64,000 nucleotides of DNA. Origin: Alphaproteobacteria bacterium (GTDB lineage Bacteria; Pseudomonadota; Alphaproteobacteria; Micavibrionales; Micavibrionaceae). Of this stretch, positions 45,997 through 55,426 are shown one piece after another. The notes beneath the pieces are model-generated. The model worked only from the letters and a program-made list of their open reading frames with translations. It made no database searches and had not been told where the DNA came from. The stretch spans positions 62,001-126,000 of the forward strand of contig JAGNLJ010000006.1 of NCBI GenBank assembly GCA_017999645.1, given 5' to 3'. The position numbers were made by a program, and so were the translations under genes. Numbering within the stretch: the first letter of the stretch is position 1; each line of letters starts with the position of its first letter.

Positions 45997-48270
45997 TTGT
46001 CGGGAAAACCTTTAAAAATCGAGCGGTTTCAGTTCTGGGGCGCTTCCGGTCGGGCGGGGGGCGCGCCGTTTTTGCCACGTAAATGGCGGAGCAAGCTGGC
46101 TTACCTGCTGATTATTGCGGCCATCGCGAGCGGCATTGCGACCTATGCGGCCCTGACCGAGACGCCGCCGCTCGGCAATGATCCGGACACGGTTATCTGG
46201 CTGCTGAATATAGACCTGATTATCCTGTTGCTGTTGGTGGCGCTTATCGCCCGGCGGATTGTTAGTTTGTGGAGTGGTAAGAAGCGCGGGCTAGCCGGGT
46301 CGCACCTGCATGTGCGGCTGGTTTATATCTTCAGTATTCTCGCGGCGGCGCCCGCGATTATCATGACGATTTTTTCCGCGTTCTTTTTCCATTTTGGCGT
46401 GCAGACATGGTTCAGCACGCGCGTGCAGACGGCGATTGAAGAGTCACAGGCTGTTGCCGAGGCGTACCTCGAGGAACACAGGCAGGTGATCCGCGCCGAC
46501 ACGATGGCGATGGCGACGGACCTTGACCGCGAAGCGCCGATCCTGATGAACAACCAGGATGCGTTCGATAAATTCGTGCAGACGCAATCGCTTCTCCGTA
46601 ATCTTTCTGAAGTTATTGTGTTTGAACCTTCGGGTAAGGTTCTGGCGCGTTCGGGTCTGACATTCTCGCTTGAGTTCGAGGACGTACCGGAAGATTCCAT
46701 GCGGCGCGCGGCGGAAGGCGATGTCGTTATCATGACGGGCGGTAATGACGACCGCGTGCGGGCGCTTGTGAAACTCAATAATTTCTTCGGCACGTATCTG
46801 TATGTCGGGCGCATGGTCGACCCGAAAGTTCTGTCGCACGTCACATCGACGCGGGAGGCGTCGCAAGATTACGAGGATTTGCAGAACCGTTATTCGAGCC
46901 TGCAGGTGACGGTGACGATGATTTTTGTCGTTGTGGGTCTGGTGCTTCTGACACTTGCGATGTGGTTCGGGCTTATTCTTGCGCGGCAGCTGGTGACACC
47001 GATCAGCGCGCTCATCAGTACGGCGGACCGTGTGCGTGCGGGCGATTTATCGGCACGGGTGCCGGAGCAGGATACGTTGCAGGAGTTCGATTATCTCGCG
47101 CAGGCGTTCAACCGGATGACGAAACAGATCCAGGAACAACAGAACGAGTTGATCGATGCGAACAGGCAGCTCGATCGCCGCCGTCGGTTCACGGAATCGG
47201 TTTTGACGGGTGTTTCGGCGGGCGTTCTCGGGATCGATGTCAAAAGCCAGATCAATATCGCCAACAGCTCGGCGGCGGAATTGCTCGGGTTTAAGGATGA
47301 TCTCGTTGGGCGGAATATTACAGACATTCTCCCGGCGTTGCAGGGGTTGCTGGAGCAGGCGCACAAGCGCCCCGGTAAAACGACGCAAGGCGAGATTCCC
47401 TATATCAGCGACAGCGGGACGCGCTTGATTTTCCTTGTTCGGATTGTTATCGAACTGATAGGCGATCAGGAGGTCGGGGCCATTCTCACGCTCGATGATA
47501 TTACCGAGCTGCAGTCGGCGCAGAGAAAAGCGGCGTGGTCGGACGTGGCGCGGCGTATCGCCCACGAGATTAAAAACCCGCTAACCCCGATTCAGCTTTC
47601 AGCTGAACGACTCAAGCGGAAATATCTGGGGCAAATCAAAGAGGATCCAGAAACATTTTCACTTTGCACCGAGACGATCATCAAGCATGTCGAGGATATT
47701 GGCCGGATGGTTAGCGAGTTCTCATCATTTGCGCGGATGCCGGAGCCTGTCATGGAGCTGGATAATCTTTCACGCCATATCAAGGAGGCGATTTTCCTCC
47801 ATAAGCAAGCGCACCGCGATATCGCGATCAATTACAGGGAGTCGCCGAATGGCGGCAATTTCCAGGTACAGTTCGACGCACAACAAATCCGCCAGGCGCT
47901 CAACAATCTTATTCAGAATGCTGTCGATTCAATTACCGGGCAGCAGGAGCAGCTTGGGAAGGGTTTGATCGATATTATTGTTGCGCAATATGAGCGCGAC
48001 GAAGTTGTGGTTATCGTTTCGGATAACGGACCCGGTTTGCCGAAAGGCGCAAATCCCGAGAGCCTGACAGAACCGTATGTCACGCATAAGCTCAAGGGTA
48101 CAGGACTGGGTCTCGCGATTGTGAAGAAGATTATGGAGGACCATGGTGGCAAGCTGGTGCTTGGCGCGCCGGAATGGCTTAAGTCGATTGATGGCTGGAA
48201 GGATCTGGGCGGTGCGACACTTGTGCTGATCCTGCCGCTTGATGTGGTAAGAACGGAAGCGGCGGCATGA
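45997..48270 (+). CDS. ntrY: Nitrogen/redox sensor histidine kinase NtrY
   Basis: Membrane sensor kinase of the NtrY/NtrX pair; 757 residues. Two or three N-terminal membrane helices, a periplasmic sensor region, and a further helix (about 307-330) are followed by HAMP (LVTPISALISTADRVRAGDL), a PAS domain (LGIDVKSQINIANSSAAELL), the HisKA box with phospho-acceptor His523 in RRIAHEIKNPLTPIQLSAER, and a HATPase (NNLIQNAV, SDNGPGLP, KGTGLGLAIVKKI). The start is TTG 45997; an in-frame stop at 45979 rules out earlier starts. It overlaps ntrX by 4 bases. Confidence 0.95.
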   Translation: MSGKPLKIERFQFWGASGRAGGAPFLPRKWRSKLAYLLIIAAIASGIATYAALTETPPLGNDPDTVIWLLNIDLIILLLLVALIARRIVSLWSGKKRGLAGSHLHVRLVYIFSILAAAPAIIMTIFSAFFFHFGVQTWFSTRVQTAIEESQAVAEAYLEEHRQVIRADTMAMATDLDREAPILMNNQDAFDKFVQTQSLLRNLSEVIVFEPSGKVLARSGLTFSLEFEDVPEDSMRRAAEGDVVIMTGGNDDRVRALVKLNNFFGTYLYVGRMVDPKVLSHVTSTREASQDYEDLQNRYSSLQVTVTMIFVVVGLVLLTLAMWFGLILARQLVTPISALISTADRVRAGDLSARVPEQDTLQEFDYLAQAFNRMTKQIQEQQNELIDANRQLDRRRRFTESVLTGVSAGVLGIDVKSQINIANSSAAELLGFKDDLVGRNITDILPALQGLLEQAHKRPGKTTQGEIPYISDSGTRLIFLVRIVIELIGDQEVGAILTLDDITELQSAQRKAAWSDVARRIAHEIKNPLTPIQLSAERLKRKYLGQIKEDPETFSLCTETIIKHVEDIGRMVSEFSSFARMPEPVMELDNLSRHIKEAIFLHKQAHRDIAINYRESPNGGNFQVQFDAQQIRQALNNLIQNAVDSITGQQEQLGKGLIDIIVAQYERDEVVVIVSDNGPGLPKGANPESLTEPYVTHKLKGTGLGLAIVKKIMEDHGGKLVLGAPEWLKSIDGWKDLGGATLVLILPLDVVRTEAAA

Positions 48271-49661
48271 CGAAGACTGGCGCAGATATTCTGATTGTTG
48301 ATGATGAAGCGGGTATCCGTAAGCTGATCCGCGGGATTCTCGAAGATGAAGGATATGTAACGCGCAGCGCGCCGGGTGCAAAGCAGGCCTATGAAGAAAT
48401 TGCGAAAGACCGGCCTGACCTGATTGTTCTTGATATCTGGCTGCAGGGTAGCGAGCATGACGGTTTGCAGATTCTTGAGAAAGTAAAAGCGGATTGTCCC
48501 GAGATTCCGATTTTAATGATCAGCGGGCACGGCACGATTGAAACGGCTGTCGCGGCGATCAAGCAGGGCGCTTATGATTTCATCGAAAAACCGTTCAAGT
48601 CGGACAGGTTGCTGCTGATGATACGGCGCGCCCTGGAGACGGCCGATCTGCGGCGTGAGAATGCAGTATTGAAAAGCCGGTCGGAAAAATCATGGGCGCT
48701 TGTGGGTTCGTCTCCTGCGACTGAAGAACTCCGGCAGGTGATTGAGCGTGTCGCGCCGACCAACAGCCGTATTTTAATCACGGGCGAGGCAGGCGCAGGC
48801 AAGGAAGTTGCGGCACGGGCCATTCATATACGGTCCAGTCGTGCGGGCAAGCCTTTCCTGGTTTTGAATTGTGCAACGTTAAGTCCTGAAAGACTTGAGA
48901 GTGAATTATTCGGCGCGGGCGTGATGCAGGGTGTTCTTGAAGAGGCCGATGGCGGGACGTTGCTGCTGGATGAAGTCGCCGACATGCCTCTTGAGACACA
49001 GGGCAAAATTGTACGCGTATTGCAGGAGCAGAGTTTTAACCGGGTTGGCGGCGCACAGAAGATCGAGGTGGATGTGCGGATTATCGCTGCAACCAACCGT
49101 GATCTTGAGTCAGCGATTGCCGACAATAAATTCCGGCAGGATTTGTATTACCGTCTGAATGTCGTTCCGGTTCGTGTCCCGGCGCTGCGCGAGCGTCGCG
49201 AGGATGTTGCGGAGCTTGTGACATTCTTTGCGGGTGAAATTTCCAAGCAATCAGGTATTGCGCCCCGTGCTTTCGGTGACAGCGCCCTGGCCGCGATGCG
49301 GGCTTATAACTGGCCGGGAAATATCCGGCAGTTGCGTAATACAATCGAATGGGTGCTGATTATGCGCGGCGGCGATACGCAGAAGGAAATTGATCGTGAT
49401 AATCTCCCCCCGGAAATTACGGGCAATTTCGGTGAAGGCGGCAGTAACAATAACGACGAATTGATGGGGCTGCCGCTGCGCGAGGCGCGGGAGTTGTTCG
49501 AGCGCGATTACCTGCAGGCGCAGGTCGAGCGTTTCGGCGGCAATATTTCCAAGACAGCGGAATTCATCGGTATGGAGCGTTCGGCTCTGCATAGAAAGCT
49601 CAAGGCGCTCCAGATTCTCGGCGGTGAAGACGAAGCTGAGAGCAAGAAGAAGAGGGCGTGA
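48267..49661 (+). CDS. ntrX: Response regulator NtrX
   Basis: Partner regulator of NtrY; 464 residues. The receiver domain (about 1-125) has Asp12/Asp13 and phospho-acceptor Asp56 (VLDIWLQG). The central AAA+ domain keeps Walker A (GEAGAGKE) and Walker B (LLLDEVAD). The GAFTGA loop needed to contact sigma54 is missing: the sequence passes from LESELFGAG straight to VLEEADGGTL. A Fis-type helix-turn-helix ends the protein (NISKTAEFIGMERSALHRKL). Loss of GAFTGA is typical of alphaproteobacterial NtrX, which is thought to work without sigma54. It overlaps ntrY. Confidence 0.95.
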   Translation: MTKTGADILIVDDEAGIRKLIRGILEDEGYVTRSAPGAKQAYEEIAKDRPDLIVLDIWLQGSEHDGLQILEKVKADCPEIPILMISGHGTIETAVAAIKQGAYDFIEKPFKSDRLLLMIRRALETADLRRENAVLKSRSEKSWALVGSSPATEELRQVIERVAPTNSRILITGEAGAGKEVAARAIHIRSSRAGKPFLVLNCATLSPERLESELFGAGVMQGVLEEADGGTLLLDEVADMPLETQGKIVRVLQEQSFNRVGGAQKIEVDVRIIAATNRDLESAIADNKFRQDLYYRLNVVPVRVPALRERREDVAELVTFFAGEISKQSGIAPRAFGDSALAAMRAYNWPGNIRQLRNTIEWVLIMRGGDTQKEIDRDNLPPEITGNFGEGGSNNNDELMGLPLREARELFERDYLQAQVERFGGNISKTAEFIGMERSALHRKLKALQILGGEDEAESKKKRA

Positions 49662-49663
49662 GA

Positions 49664-50467
49664 ATGAAGCTCGGGATTTTTGATTCAGGCCTCGGGGGGC
49701 TGCTGATTACCAAGGCCATACAGGAGCGTATGCCTGATATTGACATGGTTTATTACGGTGACACGCTGCATCTTCCCTATGGTAACCGTTCCGAGGAAGT
49801 GATTTTCAACTATACGCGCAACGCGATGGATTATTTGTTCCAGCAGGATTGCAAGCTGATTGTTCTGGCATGTAATACCGCGAGTGCTGCAGCTCTGCGG
49901 CGTTTGCAACAAACATGGCTGTCGAAGGCGTGGCCGGGGCGGAACATTATTGGTGTTGTCGTGCCGACGCTTGAGACCGCGATCGAACGCGGATACAAAA
50001 AGCTTGGTGTTATCGGCACGAATTATATGATGCGGTCGAATGTTTTTGAGGAAGAACTGCGCAAAATCAATCCAAGGATTGAAATTATCCAGACGCCAAC
50101 GCCTCTGTTGGTTTCACTGATTGAAAATGACGGGATGCCGTGGGCGGAAAGCGTGCTCGAGCATTATCTTTCGCCGATGGTGGATAAGGGAATTGAATGT
50201 CTAATCCTCGGCTGCACGCATTATCCGTTCCTTCGCAATGCGATTACAAAAGTCACCGGGCCGGACATTGAGCTTATTTCTCAGGACGATATCATTCCGG
50301 CAAAGTTGGAGGATTATCTGAGCCGTCATCCCGAATATTATAACGAGATCGGCCGTAACGGCAGGCTGGAATTCCATGTCAGCGACCTGACGGAAAATTA
50401 CACAAAGGCGGCGCAGACGATTTACGGTCGCGATATCGCCGTCGAGAAAGCAAAGATGGCGGCATGA
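49664..50467 (+). CDS. murI: Glutamate racemase
   Basis: Makes D-glutamate for peptidoglycan; 267 residues. Both catalytic cysteines are present, Cys70 in LACNTASA and Cys184 in GCTHYPF, and the N-terminal Asp7 in IFDSGLGGL is conserved. ATG 49664 is chosen with AGAGGG upstream; a GTG at 49658 overlapping the ntrX stop is an alternative. It overlaps the HAD gene by 4 bases. Its place between ntrX and hfq, where trkA often sits in relatives, is unusual and ties cell-wall precursor supply to this transcript. Confidence 0.95.
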   Translation: MKLGIFDSGLGGLLITKAIQERMPDIDMVYYGDTLHLPYGNRSEEVIFNYTRNAMDYLFQQDCKLIVLACNTASAAALRRLQQTWLSKAWPGRNIIGVVVPTLETAIERGYKKLGVIGTNYMMRSNVFEEELRKINPRIEIIQTPTPLLVSLIENDGMPWAESVLEHYLSPMVDKGIECLILGCTHYPFLRNAITKVTGPDIELISQDDIIPAKLEDYLSRHPEYYNEIGRNGRLEFHVSDLTENYTKAAQTIYGRDIAVEKAKMAA

Positions 50468-51147
50468 ATAAATCCGTAGCATTACCCAAGGCGATTTTTT
50501 ACGACTGGGACGGCACGCTCGCCGACAGTTACAAATTTCTTGAATCGGCGCATAACCATGTGCGCCGCGGGCTCGGTCTTACGGAGTTTAAAGGCGATGA
50601 GTTCAAGGGGTATTTCGGTCATCCGCGTGAAAAGCTTTATGCCGAGCTTTACGGTCATGAAATCGAGCAGGCCAAAAGCCTGTTCGGTGATTACGTGACT
50701 AAGCACCACATGGATAATTTAAATTCAATGGAGGGCGCGGAAGAGTTGCTCAAAATCGGTGCTGATCTTGGGATTGTCATGGGCGTGGTCAGTAACAAGA
50801 AGGCCCAGTTTCTGCGCCAGGAAATCGAGGGGTTCGGCTGGGGCGGTTATTTTAAAGCCGTGGTCGGGGCGGGGGATGCGCCACGGGACAAGCCGGCGGC
50901 TGACCCGCTGATAAAAATTGCCAATGATTGTGGTTACAACAATCTGGAAAATGCATGGTATGTGGGGGACACAGATGTTGATCTGCAGTGCGCTAAAAAC
51001 GCTTTATGTGCATCGGTTTTTATCATGCACGACACCCGAAGTGATGAATGGATAAAGTTGTATAAGCCTTTCCTAATCTTCGAGAATTGCCGTTTTATGG
51101 CTGATTTTTTGTTGCAATGTTCGGGGAATAAGATAAAAGCAGGATAA
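50464..51147 (+). CDS. HAD-superfamily hydrolase (phosphoglycolate-phosphatase-like)
   Basis: A 227-residue phosphatase of the HAD superfamily. Motif I is FYDWDGTLAD with nucleophile Asp14 and Asp16. An alpha-helical cap (about 20-85) follows. Motif II is the Ser/Asn of GVVSNKKAQF, and motifs III/IV are represented by DKPAADPL and WYVGDTDVDLQCAKNA. The substrate is not evident; phosphoglycolate or a nucleotide or sugar phosphate are all possible. Its ATG overlaps the murI stop, so both are coexpressed. It ends 68 bases before hfq. Confidence 0.85.
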   Translation: MNKSVALPKAIFYDWDGTLADSYKFLESAHNHVRRGLGLTEFKGDEFKGYFGHPREKLYAELYGHEIEQAKSLFGDYVTKHHMDNLNSMEGAEELLKIGADLGIVMGVVSNKKAQFLRQEIEGFGWGGYFKAVVGAGDAPRDKPAADPLIKIANDCGYNNLENAWYVGDTDVDLQCAKNALCASVFIMHDTRSDEWIKLYKPFLIFENCRFMADFLLQCSGNKIKAG

Positions 51148-51215
51148 TAAGACAAGTTTGTCATATTTTACAGAATTAACGTGTCTGGAATAATAAAAAT
51201 ATAAAAGGCTAAAAA

Positions 51216-51470
51216 ATGGCGGAAAAATTTCAAAACGTTCAGGACGTTTTTCTCAACGCAATACGCAAAGAAAAGATGTCGGTCACGGTGTTCCTGGTGA
51301 ACGGCGTGAAACTGCAGGGTGTTGTTACATGGTTCGACAATTTCTGTGTGCTGCTGCGCCGTGAATCTCACGTCCAGCTGGTTTACAAGCATGCTATTTC
51401 GACGATCATGCCGGGCGGCCCGCTGAACCTGTATGACGCTGAAGAAGGCGACAAGAAGCCTGCTGCTTAA
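51216..51470 (+). CDS. hfq: RNA chaperone Hfq
   Basis: Hexameric Sm-like RNA chaperone that supports small-RNA pairing; 84 residues, short tail as usual in alphaproteobacteria. Sm1 ([29 protein letters not shown]) and Sm2 ([11 protein letters not shown]) motifs are intact. The 68-base gap after the HAD gene is AT-rich and holds a GACAA/TTGTC inverted repeat (51151-51162), which may mark a separate promoter. hflX follows 30 bases later, the standard neighbour. Confidence 0.97.
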   Translation: MAEKFQNVQDVFLNAIRKEKMSVTVFLVNGVKLQGVVTWFDNFCVLLRRESHVQLVYKHAISTIMPGGPLNLYDAEEGDKKPAA

Positions 51471-51500
51471 CTTGTCCGCCGGAAAATCCTATCTTCCTGT

Positions 51501-52841
51501 ATGAGCAAGAATCAACGCTTCTCCACGCGCGTGAAAAAAGGCCGTGATACGGCTTATATCGTTCACCCGGTTTTGCCGGGTGCGAAGCAGAAGCAGGCGC
51601 GTGATCAGGAATCCATTCTGACCGAGGCGGCAGGACTGGCGCGCGCGATTAACCTGGATGTCATCAAGATCAAAATCGTCAAAATTCAGAAAATCAGCCC
51701 AGGTTATCTGATCGGCGAAGGTAACCGCGATATTATCGGCGAGGAAGTTGCCGAGCAAAAACCCAGCATTATTATCGTCAATCATAATCTGAGCCCGGTT
51801 CAGCAGCGTAATTTAGAGAAGCAATGGAAGGCCAAGGTTCTCGACCGGACGGGCCTCATTCTTGAGATTTTCGGCGCGAGGGCGCAGACGAAAGAAGGTA
51901 AATTGCAGGTGCGTTTGGCGGCGCTTGAATATCAACGTTCGCGCCTTGTACGGCAATGGACGCACCTTGAACGCCAGCGTGGCGGCGGCGGGTTCCTAGG
52001 CGGTCCGGGTGAATTGCAGAAAGAACTCGACCGGCGGCGCCTGGATGATTTTATCCTGGGCATCAAAAAGGATTTGGAGGATGTGCGGCGCACGCGGAAT
52101 ATCAGCCGCAAGAGCCGTGAGCGCATCCCTCTGCCCGTCGTAGCGCTTGTGGGTTATACCAACGCGGGGAAGTCGACGTTATTTAACCGGCTGACGAACT
52201 CAAAGGTTTTTGCGGCAGATGTTCCGTTCGCTACGCTCGACCCGACTTTAAGAAAAATAAAACTGCCGAGGCGGCAATCAGCGATTTTGTCGGATACGGT
52301 GGGGTTTATTTCCGACCTGCCAACGAATCTTGTCGCGTCTTTTCGGGCAACACTCGAGCAGATTACCTATGCCGATGTGATTATTCATGTCATCGATGTT
52401 TCGCAGGATGATCATGATGCGCAGAAAGACGATGTCATAAAAATTCTTCGTGATCTTGGAATTGAATATGATTCGGACGCGCGGATTATTGAGGCTTATA
52501 ACAAGATTGATCGTGCAGATGGCGATTTAAAACAGGATCTTACGCGTAAGCAGAAATTCAACGACCGTAATGTAGTTATTTCTGCGCTAACTGGAGCAGG
52601 GCTTGAAGATTTGCTTGAGAGTGTAGGAAAAGTCCTGTCAGGCGACCGTGTTGAAGTGACATTCAAGGTGGAATCCGGCGACGGTGCCGCCATGTCGTTC
52701 CTGTATGACCATGGCGATGTCGTCAAAAGACACGATAAAGACGGGCTAAGTGTATTCAAGATGAAAATGGACGAGTCGGAGATCGGCAAGTTCCAGAGCC
52801 GTTACGGCTATAAGCCGCAGAAAAGCAGGAAAAAGAAGTGA
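51501..52841 (+). CDS. hflX: Ribosome-associated GTPase HflX
   Basis: GTPase that splits stalled 70S ribosomes under stress; 446 residues. The N-terminal HflX-specific domain has IGEGNRDIIGEEV-type residues, and the glycine-rich segment RQRGGGGFLGGPGE precedes the coiled coil. The G domain starts near residue 217: G1 GYTNAGKST, G3 SDTVGFISDLP, and G4 YNKIDRA (NKxD type). The C-terminal region is Lys-rich. The ATG is 30 bases after hfq, and the stop overlaps the next start (GTGA). Confidence 0.96.
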   Translation: MSKNQRFSTRVKKGRDTAYIVHPVLPGAKQKQARDQESILTEAAGLARAINLDVIKIKIVKIQKISPGYLIGEGNRDIIGEEVAEQKPSIIIVNHNLSPVQQRNLEKQWKAKVLDRTGLILEIFGARAQTKEGKLQVRLAALEYQRSRLVRQWTHLERQRGGGGFLGGPGELQKELDRRRLDDFILGIKKDLEDVRRTRNISRKSRERIPLPVVALVGYTNAGKSTLFNRLTNSKVFAADVPFATLDPTLRKIKLPRRQSAILSDTVGFISDLPTNLVASFRATLEQITYADVIIHVIDVSQDDHDAQKDDVIKILRDLGIEYDSDARIIEAYNKIDRADGDLKQDLTRKQKFNDRNVVISALTGAGLEDLLESVGKVLSGDRVEVTFKVESGDGAAMSFLYDHGDVVKRHDKDGLSVFKMKMDESEIGKFQSRYGYKPQKSRKKK

Positions 52842-53650
52842 GTCTGGATTCGCAAAAAGTTTCTGAAATTATTACTGAGTGCGCGGAGAAATATATTTTA
52901 CCGCGGTATAAGGCTCTTGCGCAGCATGAAATTTCGGCGAAAACCAGCCCGCGCGACCTGGTGACGCAGGCGGATCTCGATGTTGAAGAACATTTAACGC
53001 GCGTGCTGCCGGATTTATTGCCGGGGTCAGTTGTTATCGGTGAGGAAGCGGCATCGAAAAACCCGGCGCTGCTTAACCAGTTAGACGATAAATCACTGAA
53101 AATCTGGATTGTTGATCCGGTGGATGGCACTCATAATTTCGTTCATAGCAAGCGGGAATTCGGGGTGATGCTGGCGCTGATCGAGAATGGTGAGGCGCGG
53201 CAGGGCTGGATTTATGATGTATTGGGTAAGGAAATGACGGTGGCGGAGCGTGGCGGGGGGGCGTTTGCGGGTTCACAAAAATTGAAAGTAAATCCACAGA
53301 ATGAAGCCGAAAAATTGCATGGTCATATCAATGCCGGATTTTTTCCAAAGCAATATCGCGACCATATTCACAATTCGTTGAAAAAATTCGGTGGGACGCG
53401 ATCGATGGCCTGTGCGGCGCATGAATATCTGCGCGTTGCGAAGGGCGATGCGCAGTTTTGCATCTATAGCCGCCTCAAGCCATGGGACCATGTGGCGGGC
53501 GCGCTTATTGTCGAAGAGGCCGGAGGATATGCCGCGACATGGGGCGGCGAACGCTACAAACCGCAGGACCGCGATACAGGATTGATCGTCGCGGCGGGTG
53601 AGAAAGATTGGCAGGAAGTTTATGATGTTCTTCTGAAAAGGGTTCTTTAG
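52838..53650 (+). CDS. Inositol monophosphatase family protein
   Basis: A 270-residue Mg-dependent phosphatase of the IMPase/CysQ/SuhB superfamily. Metal-binding motifs are visible: GEEA (68-71), WIVDPVDGTHNF (90-101 with Asp93 and Asp96), and KPWDHVAGALIVEEAGG near residue 217. It starts with GTG at 52838, overlapping the hflX stop. Which substrate it uses (inositol phosphate, PAP, histidinol phosphate) cannot be settled; the sequence fits the SuhB/HisN-like branch better than CysQ. Its stop overlaps that of convergent mazG by 4 bases. Confidence 0.88.
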   Translation: MSLDSQKVSEIITECAEKYILPRYKALAQHEISAKTSPRDLVTQADLDVEEHLTRVLPDLLPGSVVIGEEAASKNPALLNQLDDKSLKIWIVDPVDGTHNFVHSKREFGVMLALIENGEARQGWIYDVLGKEMTVAERGGGAFAGSQKLKVNPQNEAEKLHGHINAGFFPKQYRDHIHNSLKKFGGTRSMACAAHEYLRVAKGDAQFCIYSRLKPWDHVAGALIVEEAGGYAATWGGERYKPQDRDTGLIVAAGEKDWQEVYDVLLKRVL

Positions 53651-54432
53651 GCTTTTTTCTTTTCTTTATTCTTTTCGGCAACCCACATGCGCTCCATTTC
53701 CTCGAGCGGGGCTTTGGAAATATCCTTTTTGGAATCGCGAAATTGTTGTTCGATGCCCCGGAAGCGGCGCTCGAATTTATCGCTGCATTGACGGAGCGCG
53801 TCTTCCGCGTCGATATCGTTCATGCGGGCGAAATTGACAAGGACGAATAGAAGGTCGCCGAATTCTTCCTGCCTGTCTTCAAGTTTGCCAGTTTTGACGG
53901 CTTCGCGGAGTTCGCCGAGCTCTTCTTCAAGTTTGTTTAACACATTATCGAGATTTTTCCATTCGAAGCCGACCTTGGCGGCCTTGCTTTGCAGCTTTTT
54001 GGCGCGCAGAAGGGCGGGGAGTGCTTTGGGCACGGCATCGAGCACGCTTTCGTGGGTTTTTTCCTTTGATTTCTGGTTGTCCCAGATGACGTTGACATCG
54101 GCAGCGGATCTGGCTTTTTCATCGCCGAATACATGCGGATGGCGCTCGATCATCTTAGTGGTGATGCCGCGGATGACGTCGTTGATGTCGAAATGCCCGG
54201 CTTCCTTAGCCATCTGCGCATGATAAATGGGCTGGAGCAGCAGGTCGCCGAGTTCTTCTTTTAAACCGGCTATGTCGTTGCGAGCAATTGCATCGGCCAC
54301 TTCGTAGGCTTCTTCAATCGTATAGGGGGCAATCGATTTGAAATCCTGCTGCAGATCCCATGGGCAGCCGCCGTCAGGGTCACGCAGTTTCGCCATGACG
54401 GCAATCAATTCATCGATCGGATGGTTTTTCAT
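53647..54432 (-). CDS. mazG: Nucleoside triphosphate pyrophosphohydrolase MazG
   Basis: House-cleaning hydrolase cleaving NTPs to NMP and pyrophosphate; 261 residues with tandem MazG domains. The first domain has CPWDLQQDF, YTIEEAYEVADAI and the metal-binding ELGDLLLQPIYHAQMA. The second has EELGELREAV and EEFGDLLFVLVNFAR. The C-terminus is Lys-rich. It is near hflX as in many alphaproteobacteria but on the opposite strand, 16 bases after the sulfotransferase gene, so it may be transcribed from the polysaccharide-region side. Confidence 0.95.
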   Translation of the reverse strand: MKNHPIDELIAVMAKLRDPDGGCPWDLQQDFKSIAPYTIEEAYEVADAIARNDIAGLKEELGDLLLQPIYHAQMAKEAGHFDINDVIRGITTKMIERHPHVFGDEKARSAADVNVIWDNQKSKEKTHESVLDAVPKALPALLRAKKLQSKAAKVGFEWKNLDNVLNKLEEELGELREAVKTGKLEDRQEEFGDLLFVLVNFARMNDIDAEDALRQCSDKFERRFRGIEQQFRDSKKDISKAPLEEMERMWVAEKNKEKKKA

Positions 54433-54448
54433 GTGTCGACATTAACAC

Positions 54449-55339
54449 CTAAGCCTTAAAATCGAAATGCCATTGTGGTAGTGGACCGGTGATTTTTTCA
54501 AGGATTTCGACCTGGCCGAAAAGCCTGTCCTCCAGCCATTTCTGGTCATCTTCGGGTATGGAACTGGAGGATTCATTTTTTTCAATCCCCAGCATCAGCT
54601 TCCGCAATCCCATTTTTTTTGCGGCGTTTATAACAGGATAAAGGCGGTGGCGGCGGAGCCAGACGGCGCTGCTGTGGGCGGTACGGGCAATCACGGGTAC
54701 CGGGGCTTCTGCGGAACTATTATAGCGGCGGCTGATTTCTGCGGAAGGCATCACAAAGGGAATTTGCAGGGCATTGCAGATTTCAACCACGTAGCCGGAC
54801 AGGTTGGTTTCCATGTGCTCTTGGAAGGTGAAATGGATGTCGTCTTTGTTATAGACCGAAAGCCATTCCTGCAGATGCCGGGAATAACAACTGCTCGTGA
54901 GAATTTGCGGATTTTGCTCGCAGGCTTGTTGCAGTGTGCCTGATACAAAACCGTAGCGCTTATAGTGCCGGTAAAGGGAGAATGAGCGTGCGACCGGATG
55001 CCGCAGCGGGCAAAGCAGGCGGATGTTGCCGCCGAAAATTTTGTAAACGCGCTTTGGGGCGCCTGGCGCATCAAAGACCGTGGTTGAAATTTCTGCGGCA
55101 ATCTTGTGTGCAGACTCAAGCCTGAAATGATCGCGGTAAAATTTCGTGCCGCGGTTGTAATTCTGGTCGAAGAAAGAAATCTCTTTTACGCCGGAGGGCA
55201 GGCAGACATCACCGCGATTGCGAAGATAGCGGTCTAGCCAGCTTGTGCCCGCGCGCTGCGGCCCCATCGACAATACAAAGGGCCGGTCGAAGACCGGAGC
55301 GTACGAAGGTGTGGTTAATTGCGAGACATTTTGGTCCAT
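54449..55339 (-). CDS. Sulfotransferase family protein
   Basis: A 296-residue PAPS-dependent sulfotransferase-like protein. The 5'-phosphosulfate-binding loop is SMGPQRAGTSWLDRYL (24-39), and the 3'-phosphate-binding part is LLCPLRHPVARSFSLYRHY (about 108-126). A conserved middle region EISFFDQNYNRGTKFYRDHF resembles heparan/carbohydrate sulfotransferases. No signal or membrane segment is seen, so it acts in the cytoplasm, likely on a sugar or lipid-linked glycan, but the substrate is unproven. It is upstream of mazG on the same strand and next to genes for surface polysaccharide. Confidence 0.82.
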   Translation of the reverse strand: MDQNVSQLTTPSYAPVFDRPFVLSMGPQRAGTSWLDRYLRNRGDVCLPSGVKEISFFDQNYNRGTKFYRDHFRLESAHKIAAEISTTVFDAPGAPKRVYKIFGGNIRLLCPLRHPVARSFSLYRHYKRYGFVSGTLQQACEQNPQILTSSCYSRHLQEWLSVYNKDDIHFTFQEHMETNLSGYVVEICNALQIPFVMPSAEISRRYNSSAEAPVPVIARTAHSSAVWLRRHRLYPVINAAKKMGLRKLMLGIEKNESSSSIPEDDQKWLEDRLFGQVEILEKITGPLPQWHFDFKA

Positions 55340-55426
55340 GCGAGAGGCATAGTTTCAGACTTATTTATTTTATGCCCTTTTTGCCAGCGGGCAACCGGGG
55401 GTCGAGTTTTATCCAGAGTTTCGCGC

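Noticed and set aside
55381..55394. TTGCC-AGCG-GGCAA hairpin between the SGNH and sulfotransferase genes as a terminator
   Set aside because: The stem is short, and the minus-strand side is followed by A residues rather than T.
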